Shown: positions 15,712-23,794, numbered from the stretch's first letter. The stretch is 45,533 bases of DNA from Pelagicoccus sp. (GCA_028284635.1 JANQRJ010000053.1:1-45533), one strand, 5' to 3'. Notes: generated from the letters alone by a model not told the origin. Translations and numbers: made by a program.

Positions 15712-17082
15712 ATGCGCCCAAAACAACTCGCGCTCGCTACAATCGCCTTGCTGGTCTCCAGTGTCGCCACGCAAGCCGAACAGATCGACCTGCCCGAGCG
15801 CTACGTCGGCGAATTCGGCAACGAAACGACAAGCATACCCGCCCAATGGTGGCAGCTCTTCGAAGACCGCGAACTCGCGACCCTCATCGAGCAATCGCTC
15901 CAGCGCAACCAGGACCTCGCCGCCGCAAGCAGCCGCGTCGATCAAGCCATGGCAGCCACCGGACAGGCAAGAGCGGATCTCTTCCCCCAGCTCTCCCTAT
16001 CCGGCAATGCCCAACGCCAGAAGAGTTTGAGCAACGCGTATCAGGCCAGCGACTACATCAATCTGCCCGCGCAACTCAGCTTCGAAATCGACCTCTGGGG
16101 CAAAGTCCGCAAGGCCACCCGAGCCGCCAAAGCCGACGCCGACGCGACTGCCAGCCTCTATCAAGCAGCCCAGCTTTCAATCGCAGCCCAGGTCGCCGAA
16201 ACCCTCTTCGCCTGGCGAGCCTCCATGCAGGAGGAACGCATCGTGCAAGCCTCCGTGCTGACTCGGAGCGACGCTCGAGATCTGATCGAGAGCCGCCGAG
16301 ACCTCGGCAACGCAGCCGAAATCGATCTCGCCAGAGCCGAAACCCAACTGGCAAACGCCCAGGCCGATCTCGCCGCCGTGCGCCAACGTTCCGCTAGACT
16401 GAAGAACGCCCTCGCTGTGCTGAGCGGAGCCCACGCCCCCGGATTCGATCTCCTCAAACTCGGCGCCACCCTGCCCGAACCCATCAGCCTGGCTCCCGGC
16501 CTGCCCAGCGCCATGCTCGCTGCCCGTCCGGATGTCGCAGCCGCCGAACAAGCCCTGAGCGCCGCGGCCGAGCGTATCGGCGTAGCCAAGACAGCCTTCT
16601 ATCCAAACATCAGCCTCACCGGTAGCGCCGGCTGGGAGAGCGCCGACTTCGACTCGGCCCTTAGTTCGTCTACCGAGGTCTGGTCGCTCGGGCCGCGACT
16701 CTACCTGCCGATCTTCCAGGGCGGCCGAAACAAAGCCCGACTCGCCAAAGCCAGAGCGGCATTCGACGAACGCCATGCCGTATTCAAACAACGGTTACTC
16801 GTCGCTCTACAGGAAGTGCAAGACGCCCTCACCGTCGGCGCCCTGCTCGAGGACCAGCTGCGCGCCGCCCAACGCGCCGCAAACTCGGCCGCCGCTGCCG
16901 CCCAGCTCAGTCGCGCCCGCTATGACAACGGATTCGTCAGTTATCTCGAAGTCGTGGACAGCGAACGCGTCTCCCTGACCGCTCAACGCCAAGTTGTACG
17001 CCTCCAGGCTCAACGCCTCTCCAACTCCGTCACTCTCATCAGATCCCTCGGCGGCGGTATCCCGCCAACACCGAGAACATAA
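15712..17082 (+). CDS. Outer membrane efflux channel (TolC/OprM-NodT family)
   Basis: A 456-aa outer membrane factor. A signal peptide (MRPKQLALATIALLVSSVAT, cleaved after QAE or nearby) is followed by the two-fold repeated coiled-coil and strand architecture of OprM-like channels. The start is WWQLFEDRELATLIEQSLQRNQDL; the first strand region is FPQLSLSGNAQRQ and its repeat is FYPNISLTGSAGWES. The DLARAETQLANAQADLAAVRQR coiled coil and the GLPSAMLAARPDVAAAEQAL block are family hallmarks. No cysteine follows the signal, so it is not a lipoprotein like OprM itself. An AGGAGA ribosome-binding site precedes the ATG at 15712. Confidence 0.92.
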   Translation: MRPKQLALATIALLVSSVATQAEQIDLPERYVGEFGNETTSIPAQWWQLFEDRELATLIEQSLQRNQDLAAASSRVDQAMAATGQARADLFPQLSLSGNAQRQKSLSNAYQASDYINLPAQLSFEIDLWGKVRKATRAAKADADATASLYQAAQLSIAAQVAETLFAWRASMQEERIVQASVLTRSDARDLIESRRDLGNAAEIDLARAETQLANAQADLAAVRQRSARLKNALAVLSGAHAPGFDLLKLGATLPEPISLAPGLPSAMLAARPDVAAAEQALSAAAERIGVAKTAFYPNISLTGSAGWESADFDSALSSSTEVWSLGPRLYLPIFQGGRNKARLAKARAAFDERHAVFKQRLLVALQEVQDALTVGALLEDQLRAAQRAANSAAAAAQLSRARYDNGFVSYLEVVDSERVSLTAQRQVVRLQAQRLSNSVTLIRSLGGGIPPTPRT

Positions 17083-17116
17083 CGCCAACCATCAACCAAG
17101 AAATCGAGAAACCAAA

Positions 17117-17878
17117 ATGACCACTACATCCAACTTCGCAGACAAAGTAGCCCTCGTCACCGGAGGTACCTCCGGCATCGGCAAGGCAACCGCTATCGCC
17201 CTCGCTCAGGCCGGAGCCAAGGTCGTCCTATCCGGACGCCGGGAATCCCAAGGGAACGAGGTCGTCGCCGAAATCGAAAAGGCCGGAGGCGTCGCCGCCT
17301 TCTTCCGGGCCGACTCCTCCGTCGAGGCCGAAAACAAGGCTCTCGTCGACTTCGTCCTGGAGAAATTCGGCCACCTCGATCTCGCCTTCAACAACGCGGG
17401 CGTCGAGCTGATGGGGCCCCTCGTCGAGGCCACGGAAGCCGACTATCGCCGCATCTTCGACATCAACGTCTGGGGCGTGCTCTCCTCCATGAAATACGAA
17501 ATACCCGCCATGCTCAAAAGCGGCGGCGGATCCATCGTCAACACCTCGTCGATCGCCGGCCACGTCGGCATGGCGGGAGCCGGGGTATACATCGCCAGCA
17601 AGCACGCCGTGGAGGGCCTCACCAAGACCGCCGCCCTCGAAGTCGCCAAGGAGAACATCCGGGTCAATGCCATCGCTCCCGCCGTCATCGAAACGGAGAT
17701 GTTCGACCGATTCGCTCCCGAAGCCGAACAGCGCGAGTACATGGCCAGCCTCCACCCCGTCGGCCACAACGGCCGCCCAGACGACATCGCGCGAGCAGCG
17801 CTCTATCTGCTCGATCCAGCCAATACCTTCGTCACCGGCACCAGCCTCAAGGTAGACGGCGGCTGGCTCGCCCAGTAG
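17117..17878 (+). CDS. Short-chain dehydrogenase/reductase
   Basis: A 253-aa classical SDR. The cofactor motif TGGTSGIG is at residues 15-22, NNAG at 92-95, and the catalytic triad Ser145, Tyr158, Lys162 (YIASK). The C-terminal GTSLKVDGGWLAQ is typical. Arg41-Arg42 after the second strand suggests NADP preference. It sits between the efflux channel and thioredoxin genes on the same strand (34 and 51 bp gaps), so it is probably induced together with the pump under TetR control. It may reduce a reactive carbonyl that is also a pump substrate; this is inference from context. Confidence 0.88.
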   Translation: MTTTSNFADKVALVTGGTSGIGKATAIALAQAGAKVVLSGRRESQGNEVVAEIEKAGGVAAFFRADSSVEAENKALVDFVLEKFGHLDLAFNNAGVELMGPLVEATEADYRRIFDINVWGVLSSMKYEIPAMLKSGGGSIVNTSSIAGHVGMAGAGVYIASKHAVEGLTKTAALEVAKENIRVNAIAPAVIETEMFDRFAPEAEQREYMASLHPVGHNGRPDDIARAALYLLDPANTFVTGTSLKVDGGWLAQ

Positions 17879-17929
17879 GAGCGAATCCAGGCTGGGACTT
17901 TAGACGCTTACAGAAAGGAAAACCAAAAA

Positions 17930-18265
17930 ATGAATACAAATACGCTACAAGTAAACGGACCGACGGAATTCGAAGCCGTCGCCCTCCAGTCCGACCGTCC
18001 CGTGGCGGTCGACTTCTGGGCCGAATGGTGCGGACCCTGTAAAGCCATGGGTCCCGCGCTCGAAGAAGCCGCCGAGCAACTCGAAGGCCAGGCTCATATC
18101 GCCAAGGTCAATATAGACGAAGAAGCCAACCGAGAACTCGCAAGCCGCTACAGTATCCAATCCATCCCTACCGTTCTCTACTTCAAGAATGGAGAGCTAA
18201 AGGATCGAAGCGTAGGTCTGATCGGCAAAGAAGACATCGTCAATCGACTCGTCGCGCTAAACTAA
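17930..18265 (+). CDS. Thioredoxin
   Basis: A 111-aa cytoplasmic thioredoxin with the active site WCGPC at residues 33-37 in VAVDFWAEWCGPCKAMGPALEE. The conserved cis-proline loop is SIPTVLYFKNG, and a C-terminal helix follows. An AGAAAGGAAAA purine tract precedes the ATG. It is the last gene of the TetR-controlled efflux operon and is followed at once by a strong terminator. Placing thioredoxin behind an efflux pump and SDR points to an oxidant or electrophile stress response. It could also be a general housekeeping thioredoxin (trxA); the context does not decide. Confidence 0.92.
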   Translation: MNTNTLQVNGPTEFEAVALQSDRPVAVDFWAEWCGPCKAMGPALEEAAEQLEGQAHIAKVNIDEEANRELASRYSIQSIPTVLYFKNGELKDRSVGLIGKEDIVNRLVALN

Positions 18266-18291
18266 ACCTGCCTAATGCGAGACAGACACGC

Positions 18292-18322
18292 AAAGCCAGC
18301 TCCTAACCGAGCTGGCTTTTTT
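18292..18322 (+). terminator. Rho-independent terminator of the efflux operon
   Basis: A 9-bp stem (aagccagct / agctggctt) with an 8-nt loop runs into a T-tract, 27 nt after the thioredoxin stop. It closes the tetR-controlled operon. Confidence 0.88.
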
Positions 18323-18408
18323 GCGAGAGCGTTTAGACGCAAAAAAAGCAGCAATATACTCATTATTTATTACCAACTCAAACGAGGTCTCTTCCGAGCA
18401 ACTAAGGC

Positions 18409-19437
18409 TTAATTTCGAATTCTTCTCTTCTTTGTCTTAACCTTATATTTTCCACGAACAAAAGAGTCTATCAACTCACCCCCAAACCCTCTGATAACCA
18501 ACTTCATTAAAACGTGTTCGCCACTGGGCATTGGATAAATTTTGATTAAAGTAAATTCAATGGAATCACGAGCGTGCCAAGCAATCGAATACGATATCAA
18601 TGCACCCTCCAAGTCATATAGAAGACCAAATTTGCAATCGAAAAAACAGGTTTCCAAAAAAGAGTCCATAGCTTCATTGAAAATCTCATCAATATCCTTT
18701 CCTGCTTCATACAAAGATACCGAAGCAAACCGAGACCAATCTTCAACACTCTCGTTTCGAGGTAGAAACACTCTCTCCTTTTCTCCTACAGAGCCTGAGC
18801 CTTCCTTGTAAACCAACTCAAAACCCCCAACTACTATTGAACGGATTGTTGTCGGATCGATGTTTTTAAGCTTATTCGAGAATAAAAAGATCGAAGGAAT
18901 AGAGTCATCCCCCCTGGCTATATTCATAGCATTTTCGAAGATCCGATCTTCGTATTTCTTAAAAATTGGCTTTTTTAGCTCTATAAATTCATTAGTGTGG
19001 TCATTTATTTTTCGCTTCAGAACTTCTAATGGCATATCACTTAGATGACCAAAAGAATCCCGATATTTTCTACCAACAGGCGAAGATAAAAATTCAATCA
19101 AATCATTAATCTCATTGGTCGTAAAAAGCTTAGCATACTCCCTTTTCGTCTCATCTAGAGCAAATTTATAATAAACTTCAATATTACTGGATAAGGAATC
19201 TGAATAATCTTTTGAAAGAATCTCTATGTCTTTTTGATCCAAACCCATTTTCATAAGCTGCAAACCAAGCATTGCAACTGAAACCCCATCAGAATTCACA
19301 AAGCTTCTGTCTTCTAACTCTAGAACTGAAAATAATCGATCGATCGCAGCGAATTTTTCGGAATCGTCCGCAGTCAGCCAAGTTGTGAGGCAAACAAGAA
19401 ATATTGCTACGATTTTTTTATAATATTTAACAATCAT
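18409..19437 (-). CDS. Exported hypothetical protein with DUF2059-like N-terminal domain, AT-rich
   Basis: A 342-aa protein with a signal peptide (MIVKYYKKIVAIFLVCLTTW, cleaved near LTA-DD). Residues 70-125 resemble DUF2059: KLFTTNEINDLIEFLSSPVG is close to the family's helical FT-x-E-L-x2-L-x2-F-x-SPVG signature. The C-terminal 200 residues are not recognised. The start at 19437 was chosen because it begins the signal peptide; upstream in-frame sequence is not convincing and no Shine-Dalgarno is visible. The gene is clearly AT-richer than everything before it, with many TTT/ATA codons and Lys/Ile/Phe-rich protein, suggesting horizontal acquisition. It stands alone between two regions of repeats. 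Confidence 0.68.
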   Translation of the reverse strand: MIVKYYKKIVAIFLVCLTTWLTADDSEKFAAIDRLFSVLELEDRSFVNSDGVSVAMLGLQLMKMGLDQKDIEILSKDYSDSLSSNIEVYYKFALDETKREYAKLFTTNEINDLIEFLSSPVGRKYRDSFGHLSDMPLEVLKRKINDHTNEFIELKKPIFKKYEDRIFENAMNIARGDDSIPSIFLFSNKLKNIDPTTIRSIVVGGFELVYKEGSGSVGEKERVFLPRNESVEDWSRFASVSLYEAGKDIDEIFNEAMDSFLETCFFDCKFGLLYDLEGALISYSIAWHARDSIEFTLIKIYPMPSGEHVLMKLVIRGFGGELIDSFVRGKYKVKTKKRRIRN

Positions 19438-20108
19438 TTTGAAAAAGCCAAAGTAAGATTTACAAATTTCGACAAATGAAGAACTCGCTGTCAATCGCTT
19501 TGAAAACGAGTCGTTGTTCGAATACGTCAAACTGGGGACTGGGCGGTAACAGGAGGGATTTCAGCGCATCTCGATGTTAGGAATCGAAAAAACAACGTGA
19601 TGGCAAACCAAGATCGCTCGCTCTAGAGCCTACCATGAACGCCGTTGCATCTGAAATCGCCTGCAGTCCCGCGGTGGCGGGAGCGAGCGAATACGCTGGC
19701 ATGTTGGTGAGGTGTCTGCCTACGACCTCGATAGTCACCAAAGCTAACGCAGCTGCAGGCTATTTCAGACGCAACCCCTCGGGACTGGACTCATTTTCTC
19801 CCAGAGCGACATTGTCCTTAAAACTACCGAGACCAAAGGACGACGCCCTGCAAATACTTCCAGTATTCGCTTCTCAATTACGTCTTGTTCTAAAGTCAAA
19901 AATGATCTCCGCAGCGTCATGATAGGTTTTGGGACAGGTTCTAGCTACATAGTGAAACACTCCAAACCCTTGAGCGATTTCCGCGCTGAACCTTATGAGA
20001 GCATCAGTCGCTTAAATTCGCGAACTACAAGGCGATGCTATCAGTCGCAACCATTCCGATTCGAGGAACTCCCACCTGCAACACTCCCCCCAACTACTCC
20101 AGTTTGAA
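19438..20108. other. 671-bp region without a convincing gene
   Basis: The stretch between the DUF2059-like gene and the gene at 20109 holds two back-to-back plus-strand ORFs (19635-19922 and 19919-20107). Their translations look like random sequence, with no ribosome-binding sites. It also holds the inverted repeat at 19644-19775. Nothing else was recognised. Confidence 0.5.
19644..19775. repeat. Inverted repeat with 23-bp arms
   Basis: Arms at 19644-19666 (gttgcatctgaaatcgcctg and three more bases) and 19753-19775 are complementary with two mismatches, enclosing 86 bp. Next to the left arm is a small hairpin (tcccgc ggt gcggga type, 19667-19682). It could be the remnant of a short mobile element beside the AT-rich gene; no transposase or duplicated target was found. 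Confidence 0.55.
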
Positions 20109-20510
20109 ATGGATCTAGGAAAGATAGTCGAGAGAAGCCTAGCGGCACTGTATCATGAATTGAAGTACACGATAGACATCTCTCTTCACAAGGAGGGAAA
20201 ACTGGAAGTCGCATGCGTAGAAAGAGAACTCGCCTACGTTATCCAGACTCTTATACGAAGGACTTTTAGAAGAATAGAAGGCAAAGGAAGGCTGCACATA
20301 GACCTTCGAGATGAAGGAGACCACTGCATCTTCAACGTTACAGGCTACTCGGCAAGAGAAGGAGACCAAGCTGCAAAAGGAGCTGCCGAACCAGAGGACG
20401 AATTCTCCCTAGCCTTCGATATCGCCGAAAGAAACGGGTGGAATGTCGAAAAGGGCGAAAACAGAAATCGATATAGAATGAGCATCCCGAAAGAATCGAC
20501 TTCTCGATAG
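20109..20510 (+). CDS. Hypothetical protein, possible degenerate histidine-kinase-like ATPase fold
   Basis: A 133-aa protein with no signal peptide. The order of elements recalls a shrunken HATPase domain: a helix RELAYVIQTLIRRTFRRIEG in the place of the N-box helix, then paired strands RLHIDLRDEGDHCIFNVTGY, an acidic/polar loop, and a final LAFDIAERNGWNVEKGENRN followed by RYRMSIP as in the G-box end. The catalytic N-box Asn and the G1 glycines are absent, so it would not bind ATP normally. It could equally be an unrelated small protein. It lies in the atypical-composition island, with no visible Shine-Dalgarno. Reality of the gene is likely but not certain. Confidence 0.45.
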   Translation: MDLGKIVERSLAALYHELKYTIDISLHKEGKLEVACVERELAYVIQTLIRRTFRRIEGKGRLHIDLRDEGDHCIFNVTGYSAREGDQAAKGAAEPEDEFSLAFDIAERNGWNVEKGENRNRYRMSIPKESTSR

Positions 20511-20891
20511 AATGCCCAAAGAACGAGACTCCAGAGTTTGATAAAGCTCCCACAGACGATTGCTATATTGGGCAAGCTGTCGCCTAGAGCATTTTTCGTT
20601 TGTTCAGTCGCCCATAGGTGGGTCGGCTTCTCCGAAGGCGATCGATTTTCGTCCCGCTGCACATGCTTTATGCGTCTTCGGAGAAGCCGCACCACCCTTA
20701 ATAAGCTTCTTGAAACTGCGACTAACCAAACGAAAAGCGCTCTAGAGCGCTTTCGTATGTTCAGCCGTGCATTGGTAATTGAGCCCCGATCTGAATTCAT
20801 AACAACATACGGCGATCGGGCTCTACCTTTTCAAATAGGAGATCCGCGCTCGTATGAACGCGACTACGCCTGAAGAACTTCCGGGAAGACG
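20511..20891. other. Intergenic region with foldback element
   Basis: Between the gene at 20109 and the ACP gene lie the MITE-like element (20584-20745) and, starting from its right end, a second partial left end (20742-20771, ctagagcgctttcgtatgtt). A 10-bp inverted repeat (gagccccgatc at 20779-20789, gatcgggctc at 20814-20823) also lies here. No gene was seen. Confidence 0.55.
20584..20745. mobile_element. MITE-like foldback element, copy A (162 bp)
   Basis: The two ends are 28-bp terminal inverted repeats: ctagagcatttttcgtttgt at the left, and the complement of ctagagcgcttttcgtttgg at the right, both continuing to agtcgc. Inside lies a second palindrome (ggcttctccgaag at 20626 and cttcggagaagcc at 20677), so the whole unit folds on itself. 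It has no coding capacity. The same sequence recurs at 45404-45533 and, shortened and inverted, at 40073-40131. The ends carry CTAG, which may be a duplicated target. Confidence 0.75.
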
Positions 20892-21122
20892 CTATTCGCC
20901 CGCATAGAAGGCGAGCACATCGCCGACAGTCTCCATTTTCGCGGCGGCTTCGTCGCTTATCTCGATGCCGTAGGCGTCTTCGAGAGCGACAAGGAGTTCG
21001 AGCGACTTGGGAGAATCGATGCCTAGATCGGCAACCAGTTCAGCCTCGGGCCGCAATTCTTCTTTCGTTTTTCCGACAAGTTTGCCGATCGTATCAAGGA
21101 TGGAATCGGGGTTGGGTTTCAT
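20892..21122 (-). CDS. Acyl carrier protein
   Basis: A 76-aa acyl carrier protein. The phosphopantetheine attachment serine is Ser37 in ADLGIDSPKSLELLVALED; the residue after it is Pro where most ACPs have Leu, but the surrounding helix II is typical. The protein is acidic and of standard length. It is the third gene of the cassette, 21 bp after the fatty-acyl-AMP ligase, which most likely loads it. It is not next to fab genes, so it is probably a dedicated carrier for a specialised acyl product and not the housekeeping AcpP. Confidence 0.85.
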   Translation of the reverse strand: MKPNPDSILDTIGKLVGKTKEELRPEAELVADLGIDSPKSLELLVALEDAYGIEISDEAAAKMETVGDVLAFYAGE

Positions 21123-21143
21123 GACTTCGTAGTTTGCGTTTGG

Positions 21144-22961
21144 TTAGGATGACAGGTTGGCCGACTCGCCGGGGGCGTGAGCCAGTCTCGACAGCCGGTT
21201 TTCGAGATAGGCTTGCTTGAGCTTGCCGCGCTGCAGCTTGCCGCTAGACGTGCGAGGGATCTGGCCGCGACGCACAAAGACGAGGTCGGAGATCGGCAGC
21301 GAAAGGGCTCGACCAATGCGGCGGCGCATCGCACGTTCGCGTTGTTCAATAGCAGCGGGATCGGAAACCTCCGCCACCAGCACTACTTTTTCGATCCCTT
21401 CGTCTCCGTGTATCGAAAAGGCGGCTACACGTTCGCCAGCCTGGCCAGGAGCAGCCTCCTCGGCCAGCCACTCGATCTCGTGCGGCATAATGTTCTCTCC
21501 ACGCAGTACGATAATCTCCTTGCACCGGCCCGCTATGTAGAGTTCGCCATCGGCTATAAAGCCGAGGTCTCCCGTCTTCAGCCATTCACCTTCCTTGGCC
21601 TCGCCAGTTGCGTATTCGTTCTCGTAATACGCATCGAATACGGCCGGCCCCTTCACCAGGATCTCGCCTAGTTCGCCCTCGTTAAGCGTATCGCCGGAAG
21701 GGCCGACGATTCGGACTTCCGTATCCTCAACGGCCATTCCGCAGCAAGTCACCTCCGCGCTTTCAGTAAAGGCGCTGGAGCTGGCTGGAGTGGCCTGCGT
21801 ACGCACGCCCTTCGCTTGGCAATCGAAAGTCACGGCAAGAGTCGCCTCAGCCATTCCGTAGCAGGGCAGCGTCTTGTCCTTCGTAAAGCCGGTCGGCTCC
21901 ATCAGCTGACAAAAGGCGTGCATGGTTTCAGGACGCACCATCTCCGAACCGGTAACCGCCACCGCCACCTGGGAGAGATCGACGCCCTGCAAGTCATCTG
22001 ACGAAAGCCGATCAACGCAGTACTGGTAGCCGAAATTCGGTCCAGACATGATGGCGCGCTTGCCGCTCAGAGCCTGCAGGTAGCGCAGCGGACGAGCCAG
22101 GAAAGTGGCCGGATTCATCAGGCTGAGTTCCAAGCCATTCACGATCGACATAGTCAGGCAGCCAATCAGGCCCATGTCGTGATGCATCGGCAGCCAGGAG
22201 ACAATCTCGTCAATCCACTGGTTGGCGGGAGCGCCATGGGGGCGGCCAATCGCCTCGTTGATGGCCAGAACGTTGCGGATCGCCATTTGGTGAGTGACGC
22301 GTACCGCCCGCGGCGTACCCGTGGAGCCGCTGGTGAACTGCAAAAAGGCCAGGTCGCTCGGCGAACTTGCAGCGAACGCGTCGTCAAGCGGATCGAGCGC
22401 GGAAAGCTCGCTGGGCGCCACGACAGAGGGGATCTCGTAGCGCGGAGCTTCAGCCCGCGACCGCATTGCATGATCAGACTCGCACGGACGCGGGCTGAAG
22501 CTCCGCGCTACAGAATTCTCACGCAGATCCTCGACCAAACGCTCGGAAGTCAGAATCCGAGTGGCAGAGATAACCTTGCAAAAGGTCCTGAGCCGTTCCG
22601 CAAAGACGCTTGAAGCTCCCAAGCCTCCCACTGCGGGAGCAATGGCCGCCGGGTGAGCGCCAAGACAAACCGCACCGAGCCAGGCATCGAAGAAATCCCA
22701 GGAAGTCGGCAAGCAAAGGAGAATCCGATCGCCTGGCTTGACCCCAAGAGCTCGCCAGCGTCCAACCGCAGCTCGAATGCCGACGAGCAACTCCGGGTAG
22801 CTGCGGCGAGCGGCCCGTCGACCGCTGCGATCGAACACCGAGATACCGCGCTCCGGGTAGATCTCGGCCGCCTGGCACAAGGCGTCCTGAAAGCTTGAAT
22901 ACAGGGAAGAAGCGGAGCTCGACGACCCCGGTCCGCGAATGTGAGCGAGCTTCCGACTCAC
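21144..22961 (-). CDS. Fatty-acyl-AMP ligase (FAAL) carrying an in-frame repeat insertion
   Basis: A 605-aa adenylating enzyme that activates a fatty acid as acyl-AMP for transfer to an acyl carrier protein. The P-loop TSGSTGTPRAVRVTH starts at residue 210. SWLPMHHDMGLIG, YGMAEATLAVTF and WLKTGDLGFIADGELYIAGR are FAAL hallmarks. The C-terminal lysine motif (IPRTSSGKLQRGKL) is present. Residues 151-175 (VARSFSPRPC... to RAEAPRY) are encoded exactly by the 75-bp palindrome at 22437-22511 and are foreign to the family. They lie in the linker before the P-loop, where an insertion may be tolerated. The start is GTG, 2 nt after the diiron gene stop; the ACP gene follows. Activity of this copy is likely but unproven. 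Confidence 0.9.
   Translation of the reverse strand: MSRKLAHIRGPGSSSSASSLYSSFQDALCQAAEIYPERGISVFDRSGRRAARRSYPELLVGIRAAVGRWRALGVKPGDRILLCLPTSWDFFDAWLGAVCLGAHPAAIAPAVGGLGASSVFAERLRTFCKVISATRILTSERLVEDLRENSVARSFSPRPCESDHAMRSRAEAPRYEIPSVVAPSELSALDPLDDAFAASSPSDLAFLQFTSGSTGTPRAVRVTHQMAIRNVLAINEAIGRPHGAPANQWIDEIVSWLPMHHDMGLIGCLTMSIVNGLELSLMNPATFLARPLRYLQALSGKRAIMSGPNFGYQYCVDRLSSDDLQGVDLSQVAVAVTGSEMVRPETMHAFCQLMEPTGFTKDKTLPCYGMAEATLAVTFDCQAKGVRTQATPASSSAFTESAEVTCCGMAVEDTEVRIVGPSGDTLNEGELGEILVKGPAVFDAYYENEYATGEAKEGEWLKTGDLGFIADGELYIAGRCKEIIVLRGENIMPHEIEWLAEEAAPGQAGERVAAFSIHGDEGIEKVVLVAEVSDPAAIEQRERAMRRRIGRALSLPISDLVFVRRGQIPRTSSGKLQRGKLKQAYLENRLSRLAHAPGESANLSS
22437..22511. repeat. 75-bp REPIN-like palindrome inside the FAAL gene
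   Basis: It starts gtagcgcggagcttcagccc and ends with the complementary gctgaagctccgcgctac. The 23-bp outer arms are perfect, and a partly mismatched inner stem follows. The loop contains ttgcatgatcagact (22466-22480). It has the same length and arms as the copy at 31149-31223. On the minus strand it is read as 25 codons without a stop, in phase with the FAAL frame. Confidence 0.92.
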
Positions 22962-22963
22962 GA

Positions 22964-23794
22964 CTAGACAGGCTCCGCTTCCGACTCGCCAGAGGGCGAG
23001 ACTCCGGCGAGGGCTTGCTTGCGACCGCCGCTGATAGCCTTTTCCAGCCGCTCCTTAGCTACGACATCCAGGGTGTGCTGGACCTTTTCCATATCCATTC
23101 CGATAGCGGTCAGCTCCGTACGGATCTCTTTGATAATGGGCGGAACGCCAGCCAGCACATGCTCGATGCGAGCCCGCAGGCCATCGGCCTTGGCATCCGC
23201 CTTTTCCTCGTCCGCCGAGTAGAGGTCGCGAAACTGATCCTCGATGTAAATGTGGTTGAAACCCAGATGACGGGCCTCGTCCTCGATAATGCCGGCGCAA
23301 ACTTCGCTCAGCACTGGATCCAAATCGAGGTCGCGCAGCTCCTGGGCAAGCACCTGCGCCATTGACTCGCTAGCCAACACGCCAGCAAGCCATTCGCTTG
23401 GGTCCTTGGAAACGATACGGCTTTGAAAAAGATAGCCCGAAGGGTGGCGGCGGATCGAGCCAGGCTCCCGGTCCATGCGCTGAAAGAAACGAGCGAACAA
23501 CTCCGTGTGGCGAGCCTCGTCGACCGCCCACGTAGTCAAGTAGAACTGGGCCTCTTGCTGCGACTGGTGCCCCAGCACCGGTATGAGCCCAGAGACGGAA
23601 TAGAGGGCGGACTGCTCGCCGATCAACACCGGGGTCAAAACGCGGGCGAGATCGTCTCTCAGCTTGTCGCTGACGATGCGGCGCGGGGCTTTCCAATCGA
23701 TGTCGGCAGCGGACCACTGCTTTCGGATTCCCTGCTGCCACAAGCGCATCTGGCGCTCGTTGCCCAGGTTCGGCATGACCTTGTAGATGTTCAT
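22964..23794 (-). CDS. Ferritin-like (R2-type) diiron protein of the FAAL-ACP cassette
   Basis: A 276-aa all-helical protein with a four-helix diiron site. Probable iron ligands are Glu60 (LIGEQSALY), Glu93 and His96 (VDEARHTE), Glu143 (ASESMAQ), and Glu173 and His176 (EDEARHLGF). The twin E-x2-H motifs and the order resemble R2-like ligand-binding oxidases and AurF-type N-oxygenases more than acyl-ACP desaturases. The C-terminus is a charged helix. The ATG at 23794 was chosen because upstream sequence is not conserved-looking. It is preceded by a pyrimidine-rich tract. It is first in an operon with FAAL and ACP, so it probably oxidises an ACP-bound acyl chain. The reaction (desaturation, hydroxylation or other) is unknown. 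Confidence 0.8.
   Translation of the reverse strand: MNIYKVMPNLGNERQMRLWQQGIRKQWSAADIDWKAPRRIVSDKLRDDLARVLTPVLIGEQSALYSVSGLIPVLGHQSQQEAQFYLTTWAVDEARHTELFARFFQRMDREPGSIRRHPSGYLFQSRIVSKDPSEWLAGVLASESMAQVLAQELRDLDLDPVLSEVCAGIIEDEARHLGFNHIYIEDQFRDLYSADEEKADAKADGLRARIEHVLAGVPPIIKEIRTELTAIGMDMEKVQHTLDVVAKERLEKAISGGRKQALAGVSPSGESEAEPV

Noticed and set aside
19635-20107. Two abutting plus-strand ORFs (95 and 62 aa) that overlap by ATGA
   Set aside because: Composition is not protein-like, the first runs through an inverted repeat, and there is no ribosome-binding site; the overlap is probably chance.
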